Assembly (NCBI RefSeq): GCF_034661235.1
Contig: NZ_CP141059.1
Span: 2,355,501-2,419,500, forward strand
Origin: Nocardioides bizhenqiangii
GTDB taxonomy: Bacteria > Actinomycetota > Actinomycetes > Propionibacteriales > Nocardioidaceae
Reading direction: 5' to 3'
Length of the DNA stretch: 64,000 nt
Part shown: positions 30,305 through 37,852 of the stretch, in pieces
Position numbering within the stretch: the stretch's first letter is position 1
Layout of the letters: every line of letters begins with the position of its first letter
Program-made: the position numbers and the translations under genes
Notes under the pieces: generated by a model
What the model saw: the letters and a program-made list of their open reading frames with translations, nothing else
Database searches by the model: none
What the model was told of the DNA's origin: nothing

Positions 30305-30898
30305 CTACTCCTGCTCGGGACGGCGCTTGAAGCCGTTGGCCCGCACGCAGAGATGCCCGTCGGGATCGATCGGATGCCCGCAGAACGGACAGTCGGGGCG
30401 GCCGGCTCCCAGCACCCGCTCGGCCCGCTGGACGAACGCGCGCGCGTGGCCGGCGTCGATCCGCACGACGAACACCTCGGTCGGCTCGGTCTCGTCGAGC
30501 AGGATCTCCTCGACGTCGTCGGCGTCGGCGAGGCCGACCAGCTCCTCGCCGACCGGGAAGACCTCGATCACGACCCGCTCCGCCTGCGGGTCCCACGACA
30601 GCGTCATCGTGCCCGCGCGGAACTCCTCGGCGATCGGCAGGTCCAGCGGGTCCTCGTCGGCGAGGCCGACCGGCGCGACGGCAGGGATCACCGCCGTGGT
30701 GCGCGCCTCGTTCATCACCTCGTCGAGCAGCTCGTCGACCCGCTCCGCGAGCGCCGCGACCTGCTGCTTCTCCAGCGCGACGCTGACCACGCGGGCGCCG
30801 TCCCGCGCCTGGAGGAAGAACGTGCGCGCGCCCGGCTCGCCGACGGTGCCGGCGACGAAGCGCTCCGGCGGGTCGAATCCGTGGACGATCGGTGGCAT
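30305..30898 (-). CDS. DUF3090 family protein
   Basis: 197 residues. Starts MPPIVHGFDPPERFVAGTVG and ends in a zinc-ribbon-like CPFCGHPIDPDGHLCVRANG, both typical of DUF3090 (TIGR03847). Function unknown; the family is almost confined to actinobacteria and travels with the kinase-like and mshC genes (Rv2134c in M. tuberculosis). ATG at 30898 lies 7 bases after TAGGCT. The gene is followed after 6 bases by the PI3/4-kinase-like gene. Confidence 0.9.
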   Translation of the reverse strand: MPPIVHGFDPPERFVAGTVGEPGARTFFLQARDGARVVSVALEKQQVAALAERVDELLDEVMNEARTTAVIPAVAPVGLADEDPLDLPIAEEFRAGTMTLSWDPQAERVVIEVFPVGEELVGLADADDVEEILLDETEPTEVFVVRIDAGHARAFVQRAERVLGAGRPDCPFCGHPIDPDGHLCVRANGFKRRPEQE

Positions 30899-30905
30899 GG
30901 ATCCC

Positions 30906-30911
30906 AGCCTA
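30906..30911 (-). promoter_or_regulatory. Leaderless -10 of DUF3090 gene
   Basis: TAGGCT, 7 bases, ATG at 30898, just ahead of the histidine phosphatase stop. Confidence 0.4.
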
Positions 30912-30921
30912 CGAGGGGGTG

Positions 30922-31638
30922 CTAGGAGCCCTCGGTGACTGGGTCCGGGCCGGCGCCGCCTCCGAGCGTCGCCCCGGTCTTGCGGGTCCGCTTGCCGGCC
31001 GGTCGCGCCAGCCAGGCCAGGTCGCCGGCGTGGGTGTTGGAGGCCAGCACGTAGGGCCGGTCCGGCGTGTACTGCACGATCGAGACCGAGGCGGGGTCGA
31101 CGTTGATCCGCTGGAACAGGTCGAGGTGCATCCCCAGCGCGTCGGCGAGCACGGCCTTGATGATGTCGCCGTGGCTCACCGCGACCCACACCGCGCCCGG
31201 CCCGTGCTCGGCCTCCACGGCGGCGTCGTGGCGTCGTACCGCCTCGACGGCGCGGTGCCGCATCGCGACCATCGACTCACCGCCGGGAAACGTCGCTGCC
31301 GACGGGTTGCGCTGGACCGTCGCCCAGAGCTTCTCCTTCGCGAGCTCCCGGATCTTGCGACCCTGCCACTCGCCGTAGTCGCACTCCGCCAGCCCGCGCT
31401 CGGTGACTGGCCTGGGACTGTCCTGGCGTGCTGAGGCGATCGCCTTCGCCGTCTGCCGGCACCGCTCCTGCGGGCTGGTCACCAGCGCCACGACCGGCAC
31501 CACGGCGATCCGCTCGGCCGCGGTCCGCGCCTGCTGCTCGCCGGTCTCGTCGAGCCGCACTCCCGCGAGTCGACCCGCGAGCACGCCCGACGTGTTGGCG
31601 GTGGTGCGTCCGTGCCGCACCAGGAGAACCGTGGCCAC
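30922..31638 (-). CDS. Histidine phosphatase family protein
   Basis: 238 residues. Phosphoglycerate-mutase-like fold with catalytic LVRHGRTTANTSG, acid ECDYGEWQGRKIREL and the second histidine in AVSHGDIIKAVLAD. MSMEG/Rv2135c-type phosphatase of unknown physiological substrate. The basic C-terminus (GKRTRKTG) is an extension. GTG at 31638 is a leaderless start 7 bases after TACGCT. It diverges from corA across only 30 bp and is upstream of the DUF3090 gene. Confidence 0.9.
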   Translation of the reverse strand: MATVLLVRHGRTTANTSGVLAGRLAGVRLDETGEQQARTAAERIAVVPVVALVTSPQERCRQTAKAIASARQDSPRPVTERGLAECDYGEWQGRKIRELAKEKLWATVQRNPSAATFPGGESMVAMRHRAVEAVRRHDAAVEAEHGPGAVWVAVSHGDIIKAVLADALGMHLDLFQRINVDPASVSIVQYTPDRPYVLASNTHAGDLAWLARPAGKRTRKTGATLGGGAGPDPVTEGS

Positions 31639-31645
31639 GGCAGCG

Positions 31646-31651
31646 AGCGTA
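31646..31651 (-). promoter_or_regulatory. Leaderless -10 of histidine phosphatase gene
   Basis: TACGCT on the minus strand, 7 bases before GTG at 31638; it lies back-to-back with the corA -10 at 31657. Confidence 0.5.
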
Positions 31652-31656
31652 GCCAC

Positions 31657-31662
31657 TACCGT
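31657..31662 (+). promoter_or_regulatory. Leaderless -10 of corA
   Basis: TACCGT followed by TGCCCC and GTG at 31669. Confidence 0.5.
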
Positions 31663-31668
31663 TGCCCC

Positions 31669-32652
31669 GTGATCGTCGACAGCGCTGTCTACCGGCAGGG
31701 CGAGCGCCTGCCCGTCGACTGCAACGTCCACGACTACGACGCGCTCCGGGCCGCCGCCGAGGGCGGCGAGCACGACTTCGTCTGGGTGGGTCTCTTCGAG
31801 CCGGACGAGCACGAGCTGGACGACATCGCGACCGCCTTCGGCCTGCACCCGCTCGCGGTCGAGGACGCCGTGCACGCCCACCAGCGACCGAAGCTCGAGC
31901 TCTACGAGGGCAACCTGTTCATGACCATCAAGACCCTCTGGTACGTCGACGAGGACGATGCCGTCGAGACCGGCGAGATCAACCTCTTCATCGGGGAGGA
32001 CTTCGTGATCACCGTCCGCCACGGCCACGGCTCCGAGCTGAAGCAGGCCCGGCACGAGCTCGAGGCCCGCCAGGCCGTGCTCAGCCACGGTCCCTCGGCG
32101 GTCGTCTACGCCGTGTGCGACACCGTGGTGGACGCCTACCTCGAGGTGCTCGAAGAGCTCCAGATCGACGTCGACCAGGTCGAGGAGTCGGTCTTCTCGG
32201 AGAAGCGGACCAACGACTCCGCGCGGATCTACACCCTCAAGCGCGAGCTCGCAGAGGTACGGCGCGCGGTGCTGCCGCTCCGGGAGCCGATGCGACGGTT
32301 CACCGTGGGAGCGGTCCCCGGGATACCGGTCGAGGCAGGCCCGTTCTTCCGCGACGTCGGAGACCACCTCGCCGTCGCCGCGGAGTCGATCGAGACCCTC
32401 GACTCGCTGCTGTCGAGCGCGTTCGAGGCACACGTGGCCGGGATCCAGGTGCAGCAGAACAACGACATGCGCAAGATCTCCGCCGGCGCCGCGCTCCTGC
32501 TGCTGCCAACGCTGATCGCCGGGGTCTACGGCATGAACTTCGACCACATGCCCGAGCTGCGCTGGCAGCTCGGCTACCTGTGGGCGCTGTTCCTGATGGT
32601 CGGCAGCTCGGTGGCGCTGTGGGCGTGGTTCAAGAAGTCCGGCTGGATGTAG
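31669..32652 (+). CDS. corA: Magnesium/cobalt transporter CorA
   Basis: 327 residues. CorA channel for Mg2+: a long cytosolic N-domain with the funnel helix, then two membrane helices near the C-terminus with the YGMNF loop between them (LLLLPTLIAGVYGMNFDHMP). The C-terminal helix ends with the basic KKSGWM. GTG at 31669 (VIVDSAVYRQGERL) is 6 bases after TACCGT. It diverges from the histidine phosphatase gene and converges on uppP, whose stop lies 13 bases beyond its own. Confidence 0.93.
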   Translation: MIVDSAVYRQGERLPVDCNVHDYDALRAAAEGGEHDFVWVGLFEPDEHELDDIATAFGLHPLAVEDAVHAHQRPKLELYEGNLFMTIKTLWYVDEDDAVETGEINLFIGEDFVITVRHGHGSELKQARHELEARQAVLSHGPSAVVYAVCDTVVDAYLEVLEELQIDVDQVEESVFSEKRTNDSARIYTLKRELAEVRRAVLPLREPMRRFTVGAVPGIPVEAGPFFRDVGDHLAVAAESIETLDSLLSSAFEAHVAGIQVQQNNDMRKISAGAALLLLPTLIAGVYGMNFDHMPELRWQLGYLWALFLMVGSSVALWAWFKKSGWM

Positions 32653-32665
32653 CCGTCAGGCCGGA

Positions 32666-33490
32666 TCAGGCACTGAGCACACCCGCTGCCAGAAGGGCGA
32701 GCACGCCCGCCCCGAGGAGCACCCGGTAGACGACGAACGGCGCGAGGGTGTGGTGGCTGACGTAGCGCAGCAGCCAGGCGATCGCGGCGTACCCCACGAC
32801 GAAGGACACGACGGTGGCGAAGATCGTCGGTCCCCAGCCGTACATGTTGTCGCCGTTCGGAATCTCGTTCAGCTGGAAGATGCCGGCGCCCACCACCGCC
32901 GGGATCGCGAGCAGGAACGCGAACCGGGTGACGGCCGCCCGCTCGTAGCCGAGGCACCGGCCCATCGAGAGGGTCGCCCCCGAGCGCGAGACCCCGGGGA
33001 TGAGGGCGGCCGCCTGCGCGGCGCCCATGAGGACCGAGTCGCGGATGGTCATCTGCTTGACCCGCTTCTCGTTGCCGCCGAGCTTGTCGGCGAGGCCGAG
33101 CACCAGGCCCATGACGATCAGCATCACGGCGATCAGCCACAGGTTGCGGAAGTTGGACTCGATCGTCTCCTTGAGGAAGATGCCGAGCACGACGATCGGC
33201 AGCGAGCCGATGATGACGAACCACCCCATGCGGGCGTCGAGATGGCCGCGGTACTCGGGCTTGAAGAGCGACAGCGTCCAGGTCTTGGCGATCTGCCAGA
33301 TGTCGTGGCGGAAGTAGACCAGCACTGCGAGCTCGGTCCCGATCTGGATGACCGCGGTGAAGGCGGCGCCGGGGTCACCCCACCCGAAGAGCTCGGGGAA
33401 GATCCGCAGGTGAGCGCTGCTCGAGATCGGCAGGAACTCCGTCAGGCCCTGCAGGGTGCCGAGGAACAGGGCTTGCAGGAAGTCCTCCAC
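32666..33490 (-). CDS. uppP: Undecaprenyl-diphosphatase UppP (BacA)
   Basis: 274 residues. Membrane phosphatase regenerating undecaprenyl phosphate for cell-wall synthesis. Both family signatures are present: GLTEFLPISSSAHLRI near the N-terminus and IPGVSRSGATLSMGR in the second half, with about eight membrane helices. GTG at 33490 (VEDFLQALFLGTLQGL) is chosen because it matches the usual start and lies 8 bases after TAGGAT; an ATG further upstream at 33529 would add a non-conserved leader. It diverges from the aldo/keto reductase. Confidence 0.93.
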   Translation of the reverse strand: MEDFLQALFLGTLQGLTEFLPISSSAHLRIFPELFGWGDPGAAFTAVIQIGTELAVLVYFRHDIWQIAKTWTLSLFKPEYRGHLDARMGWFVIIGSLPIVVLGIFLKETIESNFRNLWLIAVMLIVMGLVLGLADKLGGNEKRVKQMTIRDSVLMGAAQAAALIPGVSRSGATLSMGRCLGYERAAVTRFAFLLAIPAVVGAGIFQLNEIPNGDNMYGWGPTIFATVVSFVVGYAAIAWLLRYVSHHTLAPFVVYRVLLGAGVLALLAAGVLSA

Positions 33491-33498
33491 GGTGACGG

Positions 33499-33504
33499 AT
33501 CCTA
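33499..33504 (-). promoter_or_regulatory. Leaderless -10 of uppP
   Basis: TAGGAT, 8 bases, GTG at 33490. Confidence 0.4.
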
Positions 33505-33551
33505 CGGACGCCGCTGGGCGAGCCATCATCCGCCCTGGTGGGGCGAGGGAC

Positions 33552-33557
33552 TACCTT
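33552..33557 (+). promoter_or_regulatory. Leaderless -10 of aldo/keto reductase gene
   Basis: TACCTT followed by 7 bases and ATG at 33565. Confidence 0.45.
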
Positions 33558-33564
33558 GGCCCCC

Positions 33565-34515
33565 ATGCAGCAGCGGTACGTCGGCAGCAGTGGTCTCCGG
33601 GTGTCGCGGCTGGGTCTTGGCACGATGACCTGGGGCAAGGACACCGACGAGCACGAGGCCCGCGACCAGCTGGTCGCGTTCTGCGAGGCCGGCGGGACCC
33701 TGGTCGACACCGCTGCGGGCTACACCGACGGCCGGTCCGAGGAGCTGCTCGGCACCCTCATCGGCGACGTCGTACGACGCGAGGAGGTGGTGCTCGCGAC
33801 CAAGGCCGGCATCTGGCGGCGCGGCGGGGAGCGCTCGACGGACACCTCGCGGCGGGCGCTGCTCGGCGGGCTCGACACGTCGCTCGAGCGGCTCGGCACC
33901 GACCACGTCGACCTCTGGCAGGTGCACATCTGGACCGACGAGGTGCCGCTCGACGAGACGCTGACCGCGCTCGACCAGGCGGTGTCGTCCGGCCGGGCCA
34001 CCTACGTCGGCATCTCCAACTACACGGGCTGGCAGACTGCCCAGGCCGCGACCTGGCAGCGCGCCGCGCCCGGCCGGGCTCCGATCGTGTCCACCCAGGT
34101 CGAGTACTCCCTCGTCAACCGCGACATCGAGCGGGAGGTGGTGCCCGCGAGCGCCGCGCTGGGGCTCGGCATCCTGCCGTGGTCGCCGCTGGGTCGCGGC
34201 GTGTTGACCGGCAAGTACCGCACCGGTGTCCCGGGTGACTCGCGCGCCGCCTCGCCCGTGTTCGCCTCGTTCGTCGAGCGCTACCTCGACGAACGCAGCC
34301 GCGGCATCATCGAGGCGGTGATCCGCGCGGCCGACGGCCTCGACTGGACCCCGCTGGAGGTTGCCCTGGCCTGGGTCCGCGACCGGCCCGGCGTCGCTGC
34401 GCCGATCGTCGGCGCCCGCACCGCCGCGCAGCTGAAGGGTGCCCTCGGTGTCGAGGACAAGGAGCTTCCGCCCGAGATCCGGGGTGCACTCGACGACGTC
34501 TCGGAGCCGGCCTGA
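33565..34515 (+). CDS. Aldo/keto reductase
   Basis: 316 residues. NADPH-dependent reductase barrel with catalytic Asp/Tyr in DTAAGYTDGRSEELLG, Lys in VVLATKAG and His in LWQVHIWTD; cofactor segment LPWSPLGRGVLTGKY. The substrate is unknown. ATG at 33565 is 7 bases after TACCTT. It is coupled to the DUF5703 gene, whose ATG shares one base with its stop. Confidence 0.9.
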   Translation: MQQRYVGSSGLRVSRLGLGTMTWGKDTDEHEARDQLVAFCEAGGTLVDTAAGYTDGRSEELLGTLIGDVVRREEVVLATKAGIWRRGGERSTDTSRRALLGGLDTSLERLGTDHVDLWQVHIWTDEVPLDETLTALDQAVSSGRATYVGISNYTGWQTAQAATWQRAAPGRAPIVSTQVEYSLVNRDIEREVVPASAALGLGILPWSPLGRGVLTGKYRTGVPGDSRAASPVFASFVERYLDERSRGIIEAVIRAADGLDWTPLEVALAWVRDRPGVAAPIVGARTAAQLKGALGVEDKELPPEIRGALDDVSEPA

Positions 34516-34712
34516 TGAGCAGCGGCGCGGTCGAGTGGCAGTTCGAGAAGGTCACGTTCACGCCGGAGTACTCCCGCAACGTGGTCACCCGGCTGCTCGT
34601 CGACCGCGCCGAGAAGGGCGGCTGGGAGCTGGTCCGGGTCCGGATGACGCCCGACGGCACCCGGCGGGTGGTCCTGCGGCGCAAGATCATCCGCGCCGTG
34701 CGCACGGCGTGA
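34515..34712 (+). CDS. DUF5703 family small protein
   Basis: 65 residues. The sequence VEWQFEKVTFTPEYSR and GGWELVRVRMTPDGTRRV fit the small actinobacterial DUF5703 family of unknown function. The basic C-terminus (VLRRKIIRAVRTA) is notable. Starts on TGATG overlap with the aldo/keto reductase stop, so the two are co-translated. Confidence 0.8.
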   Translation: MSSGAVEWQFEKVTFTPEYSRNVVTRLLVDRAEKGGWELVRVRMTPDGTRRVVLRRKIIRAVRTA

Positions 34713-34721
34713 GGCCCTCGC

Positions 34722-36017
34722 TCAGACCTGGTCGAGGAAGCGGTCCATCACCCGCGCTCCGAACTTCAGCGCGTCGACCGGGACCCGCTCATCCACCCCG
34801 TGGAACAGCGCGGTGAAGTCCAGGTCCTCGGGCAGCCGCAGCGGCGTGAAGCCGTACGTGCGCATGCCGAGGCCGAGGAAGTGCTTCGCGTCGGTGCCGC
34901 CACTCATCAGGTACGGCGCGACCAGCGCATCGGGGTCCTCCGCGACCAGGGACCGGGTCATGGCGTCGACCAGCGCGCCGTCGTACGGCGTCTCCCAGGG
35001 TGGCTGGTTCGATACGTAGTCGATGCTGATGTCGTCGCCGCACAGCTCGGCGAGGGTCCGGAAGAACTCGTCCTCGTAGCCGGGCAGGGTGCGGCCGTCG
35101 ACGTGGGCGGTGGCCTCGGTCGGGATCACGTTCACCTTGTAGCCCGCCCCGAGCATGGTCGGGTTGGTCGTGTTGCTCAGCACCGCGCCGAGCATCCGGG
35201 TGGCCCCGCCGAACTCCTCGACCAGGTCGCGCGCGTTCTCCGGGGTGGCTTCAGTGCCGGCGAGTTCGCCGACCGTGGCCAGCAGGGTCCGCATCGTCGG
35301 GGTCAGCCGGACCGGCCACTCGTGGGCGCCGATCCGGGCCACCGCGGTCGCGATCCGGGTGACGGCGTTGTCGGGGTTGATCATCGAGCCGTGACCGGCC
35401 CGGCCGCGGGCGGTGAGCCGCATCCACGCCATGCCCTTCTCGGCGGCCTCGATGAGGTAGAGCCGACGGCCGCGGACGGTCGTGCTCCACCCCCCGACCT
35501 CCCCGACGGCCTCGGTGCAGCCCTCGAACTCCTCGCGATGGTCGCGCACCATCACCTCGGCGCCGAGGTGGCCACCAGCCTCCTCGTCGGCGGTGAAGCA
35601 CATGACGATCGGCCGGGTGGGGATCCGGCCAGCGCGCTGGCGCTCGCGGACGACCGCGAGCAGCATCGCGTCGAAGTCCTTCATGTCGACGGCGCCGCGA
35701 CCCCAGACGTAGCCGTCCTGCACCTCACCGCTGAACGGGTGGACCTGCCAGTCCTCTGCCGCGGCCGGTACCACGTCGAGGTGGCCGTGCAGGAGCAGCG
35801 CGTCGGACCGGGAGCCGTCTCCTCCCCACCGCGCGAACACGGAGGCCCGGCCCGGTGTGCTCTCGTAGAGCCGGGTCTCGATGCCGACCTCCTCGAGCAG
35901 GCCGGCGACGTGCTCGGCCGCCTTGCGCTCCCCTGGCCCGTCGTCCGACCCGTAGTTCGTCGTGTCGATGCGGATCAGGTCGCGGCAGATCTCGACGACC
36001 TCGTCCATCCCTTCCAT
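34722..36017 (-). CDS. M20 family metallopeptidase
   Basis: 431 residues. Zinc dipeptidase/deacylase fold: LLLHGHLDVVPA (first metal His/Asp), WGRGAVDMKDFD, catalytic CFTADEEAGGHLGAE and MSGGTDAKHFLGLG. A dimerisation lid domain lies around residues 195-310. It matches the DapE-like group of mycobacteria (Rv2141c) but the substrate is not established. ATG at 36017 follows GAGG; a second ATG three codons later is possible. It diverges from the GNAT gene. Confidence 0.9.
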   Translation of the reverse strand: MEGMDEVVEICRDLIRIDTTNYGSDDGPGERKAAEHVAGLLEEVGIETRLYESTPGRASVFARWGGDGSRSDALLLHGHLDVVPAAAEDWQVHPFSGEVQDGYVWGRGAVDMKDFDAMLLAVVRERQRAGRIPTRPIVMCFTADEEAGGHLGAEVMVRDHREEFEGCTEAVGEVGGWSTTVRGRRLYLIEAAEKGMAWMRLTARGRAGHGSMINPDNAVTRIATAVARIGAHEWPVRLTPTMRTLLATVGELAGTEATPENARDLVEEFGGATRMLGAVLSNTTNPTMLGAGYKVNVIPTEATAHVDGRTLPGYEDEFFRTLAELCGDDISIDYVSNQPPWETPYDGALVDAMTRSLVAEDPDALVAPYLMSGGTDAKHFLGLGMRTYGFTPLRLPEDLDFTALFHGVDERVPVDALKFGARVMDRFLDQV

Positions 36018-36048
36018 CGCGCCATCCTCGCACCTACCCGAGGGTCGG

Positions 36049-36054
36049 TACCTT
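36049..36054 (+). promoter_or_regulatory. Leaderless -10 of GNAT gene
   Basis: TACCTT, then CGACCC, then GTG at 36061. Confidence 0.45.
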
Positions 36055-36060
36055 CGACCC

Positions 36061-36528
36061 GTGGTCGAGACAGTGACATCGGACGACGAAGATGCCCTGG
36101 CCGCCGTCAGCGTGCTGATGCGCGACTTCAACGAGGAGTACGACGAGCCGTCCCCCGAGCCCGAGGTGCTGGCCGAGATCCTGCGCAGGCGGATCGCCGA
36201 CGGCAACGCGACGGTGCTGCTCGGCCGGGACGAGTCGGGCGGCCCGGTCGGGGTCGCCGTCGTACGTCTGCAGCCGTCGCTGTGGGGCGAGGCGCTGGAG
36301 GCCTACCTGGCCGAGCTGTACGTCGTACCCGCTCGGCGTGGGCAGGGCTTCGGCCGCGAGCTGCTGACCGCGGTGCTCGACACCTCCCGGGAGGCGGGCG
36401 CCGACTACGCGTACCTGATCACCAGCGAGGACGACCGCCTCGCCCAGCGCGCCTACGAAGCCGCCGGCTTCCGCCGCAACGAGGGCGAGGACGGGCCGAT
36501 CATGTGGGCCTACGAGCAGGACCTCTGA
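36061..36528 (+). CDS. GNAT family N-acetyltransferase
   Basis: 155 residues, one GNAT domain. The acetyl-CoA binding loop is LYVVPARRGQGFGRELL, followed by the late SEDDRLAQRAYEAAGFRR helix-strand motif. The substrate cannot be inferred. GTG at 36061 lies 6 bases after TACCTT. Followed by a strong hairpin terminator and a convergent tRNA gene. Confidence 0.88.
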   Translation: MVETVTSDDEDALAAVSVLMRDFNEEYDEPSPEPEVLAEILRRRIADGNATVLLGRDESGGPVGVAVVRLQPSLWGEALEAYLAELYVVPARRGQGFGRELLTAVLDTSREAGADYAYLITSEDDRLAQRAYEAAGFRRNEGEDGPIMWAYEQDL

Positions 36529-36534
36529 CGCCGC

Positions 36535-36569
36535 CGGCCCCGAGCTCTGACGTGCAGAGATCGGGGCCG
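36535..36569. terminator. Bidirectional hairpin terminator
   Basis: CGGCCCCGA (36535-36543) pairs with TCGGGGCCG (36561-36569), with an inner CTCT/AGAG stem. It lies between the GNAT stop and the 3' end of the convergent tRNA-Leu. Confidence 0.7.
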
Positions 36570-36574
36570 ATCTG

Positions 36575-36660
36575 TGTCCGAGGGGGGACTTGAACCCCCA
36601 CGCCCTAATACGGGCACTAGCACCTCAAGCTAGCGCGTCTGCCAATTCCGCCACCCGGAC
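36575..36660 (-). tRNA. tRNA-Leu (anticodon GAG)
   Basis: 86 bases on the minus strand. Acceptor GTCCGGG/CTCGGAC with one G-T pair, anticodon stem CTAGC/GCTAG with loop TTGAGGT (anticodon GAG, reading CUC and CUU), a long class II variable arm GCCC-GTATTA-GGGC, T arm GGGGG-TTCAAGT-CCCCC and discriminator A. CCA is not encoded. Confidence 0.96.
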
Positions 36661-36792
36661 GAGTGCGGGGAGACATTAGCAAAGGAAGACCCTCGAGCCC
36701 GCATCGGGAGGGCGCCCCAGGGCCCCACTTGAACCATCCGGATCGGCCTGCAACGGTGGAGGTTGCCCTGCACTCAACTCAGAAAGCATTTC

Positions 36793-37071
36793 ATGCTCAC
36801 CCTGACCGAGAACGCATGCAGCATCGTGAAGCGCTACACCGACCACCCGGAGACTCCCGACGACGCGGGTCTGCGCATCACCAGCACCCCTGAGGCTCAG
36901 CTCGCCGTGACCGCCGCGGACGAACCGGTGGCGGGAGACCACCTCGTCGAGCAGGACGGCGCCCGGGTCTACCTCGACCCCGTCGCGGCCCAGCAGCTCG
37001 ACGACAAGGTGCTCGACGCCGGCGTCGACGAGACCGGCAACATCCAGTTCGGGCTGCTGGCCCAGGCCTGA
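36793..37071 (+). CDS. HesB/IscA-like small protein
   Basis: 92 residues. MLTLTENACSIVKRYTDH and a C-terminal GNIQFGLLAQA resemble the iron-sulfur biosynthesis A-type fold often annotated HesB-like in actinobacteria. Only one cysteine (position 9) is present and the three conserved Cys of true A-type carriers are missing, so metal-cluster transfer is doubtful. The start ATG at 36793 has only a poor ribosome site. It lies alone between the tRNA and the convergent M23 peptidase gene. Confidence 0.72.
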   Translation: MLTLTENACSIVKRYTDHPETPDDAGLRITSTPEAQLAVTAADEPVAGDHLVEQDGARVYLDPVAAQQLDDKVLDAGVDETGNIQFGLLAQA

Positions 37072-37072
37072 C

Positions 37073-37666
37073 TCAGGGGCGGACGCCCCAGTCGGCGAGC
37101 GCGGCCTCGGGGTCGATCGGCTCTCCGTCGACGCGCACCTCGAGGTGGAGGTGCGGGCCGGTGGAGTTGCCGGTCGACCCGAGGGCGCCGATGACGTCCC
37201 CGGCGGCCACCCGCTCGCCGACGGCGACGGCCTGGCTGGACTGGTGGCAGTACCAGAGCTCAGTGCCGTCCTCGAGGGTGACGACGGTCTTGTTGCCGTA
37301 GGAGCCGTCGTAGCCGACCTCGGACACGACGCCGGCGCCAACGGCCACCAGGGGCGTCCCCTCCGGCGCGGCGAAGTCCAGGCCGGTGTGGTCGCTGGAC
37401 CAGAGCGAGCCGGCGTCACCGAAGGTGGCGGTCAGGCGGTAGCCCTGCAGCGGCAGCACGTGGGCGTCCGGCTCGGGCCGGACGACGAGGCCGGGGACGA
37501 TCCGGACCGGCTGGGTGGGAACCGCAGCGGCGGTGACCAGCCGGGCCGGCGCCGGCGACGGGCCGGTAGCGGTCGCGTCCGGCAGGAGTCCGGAGCACGC
37601 GATCGCACCGATCAGTGCCGGCGCGGTGACGGCCTGACGGACCCGGCGGACGGTGGACTTGCTCAC
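37073..37666 (-). CDS. Secreted M23 family peptidoglycan endopeptidase
   Basis: 197 residues. N-terminal signal sequence (TAPALIGAIACSGLLP, possibly a lipobox IAC) then an LytM domain with the zinc ligands in SSDHTGLDFAAPEGTPL and TGPHLHLEVRV. The enzyme cleaves peptide crosslinks of the cell wall, or is a LytM factor. GTG at 37666 (VSKSTVRRVRQ) follows AGAGGAAG. The region upstream contains a GCTTGC-AAAA-GCAAGC hairpin. Confidence 0.88.
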   Translation of the reverse strand: MSKSTVRRVRQAVTAPALIGAIACSGLLPDATATGPSPAPARLVTAAAVPTQPVRIVPGLVVRPEPDAHVLPLQGYRLTATFGDAGSLWSSDHTGLDFAAPEGTPLVAVGAGVVSEVGYDGSYGNKTVVTLEDGTELWYCHQSSQAVAVGERVAAGDVIGALGSTGNSTGPHLHLEVRVDGEPIDPEAALADWGVRP

Positions 37667-37687
37667 AACGCTTCCTCTGGTTTGCGA

Positions 37688-37706
37688 ATGCTTGCTTTTG
37701 CAAGCA
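37688..37706. repeat. TGCTTGC/GCAAGCA hairpin upstream of M23 gene
   Basis: Perfect 7-bp inverted repeat around a four-base loop, on the minus strand TGCTTGC-AAAA-GCAAGCA, about 22 bases before the M23 start. It could act in the 5' leader. It shares the GCAAGC core with the two proteasome-locus repeats. Confidence 0.5.
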
Positions 37707-37852
37707 CGGCGCACCAGTGAGCCAAAGTCGCGTCGCGAAAGACAACTCGAGCGAGCCGCCGTTGTGGCGCCGCTCACGAGAACGTGTTCCCGTTACCGCT
37801 CAGCGACCCCCGATTCGGCGACCGAGATCACACGGGCTAGGGGTGGGGCACC

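Noticed and set aside
37667..37852. c-di-AMP (ydaO-type) riboswitch before the M23 peptidase gene
   Set aside because: These riboswitches often precede cell-wall hydrolases in actinobacteria, but the conserved GGGGTGAA and late AGCTAACCT-type elements are not present; only a simple hairpin is seen.
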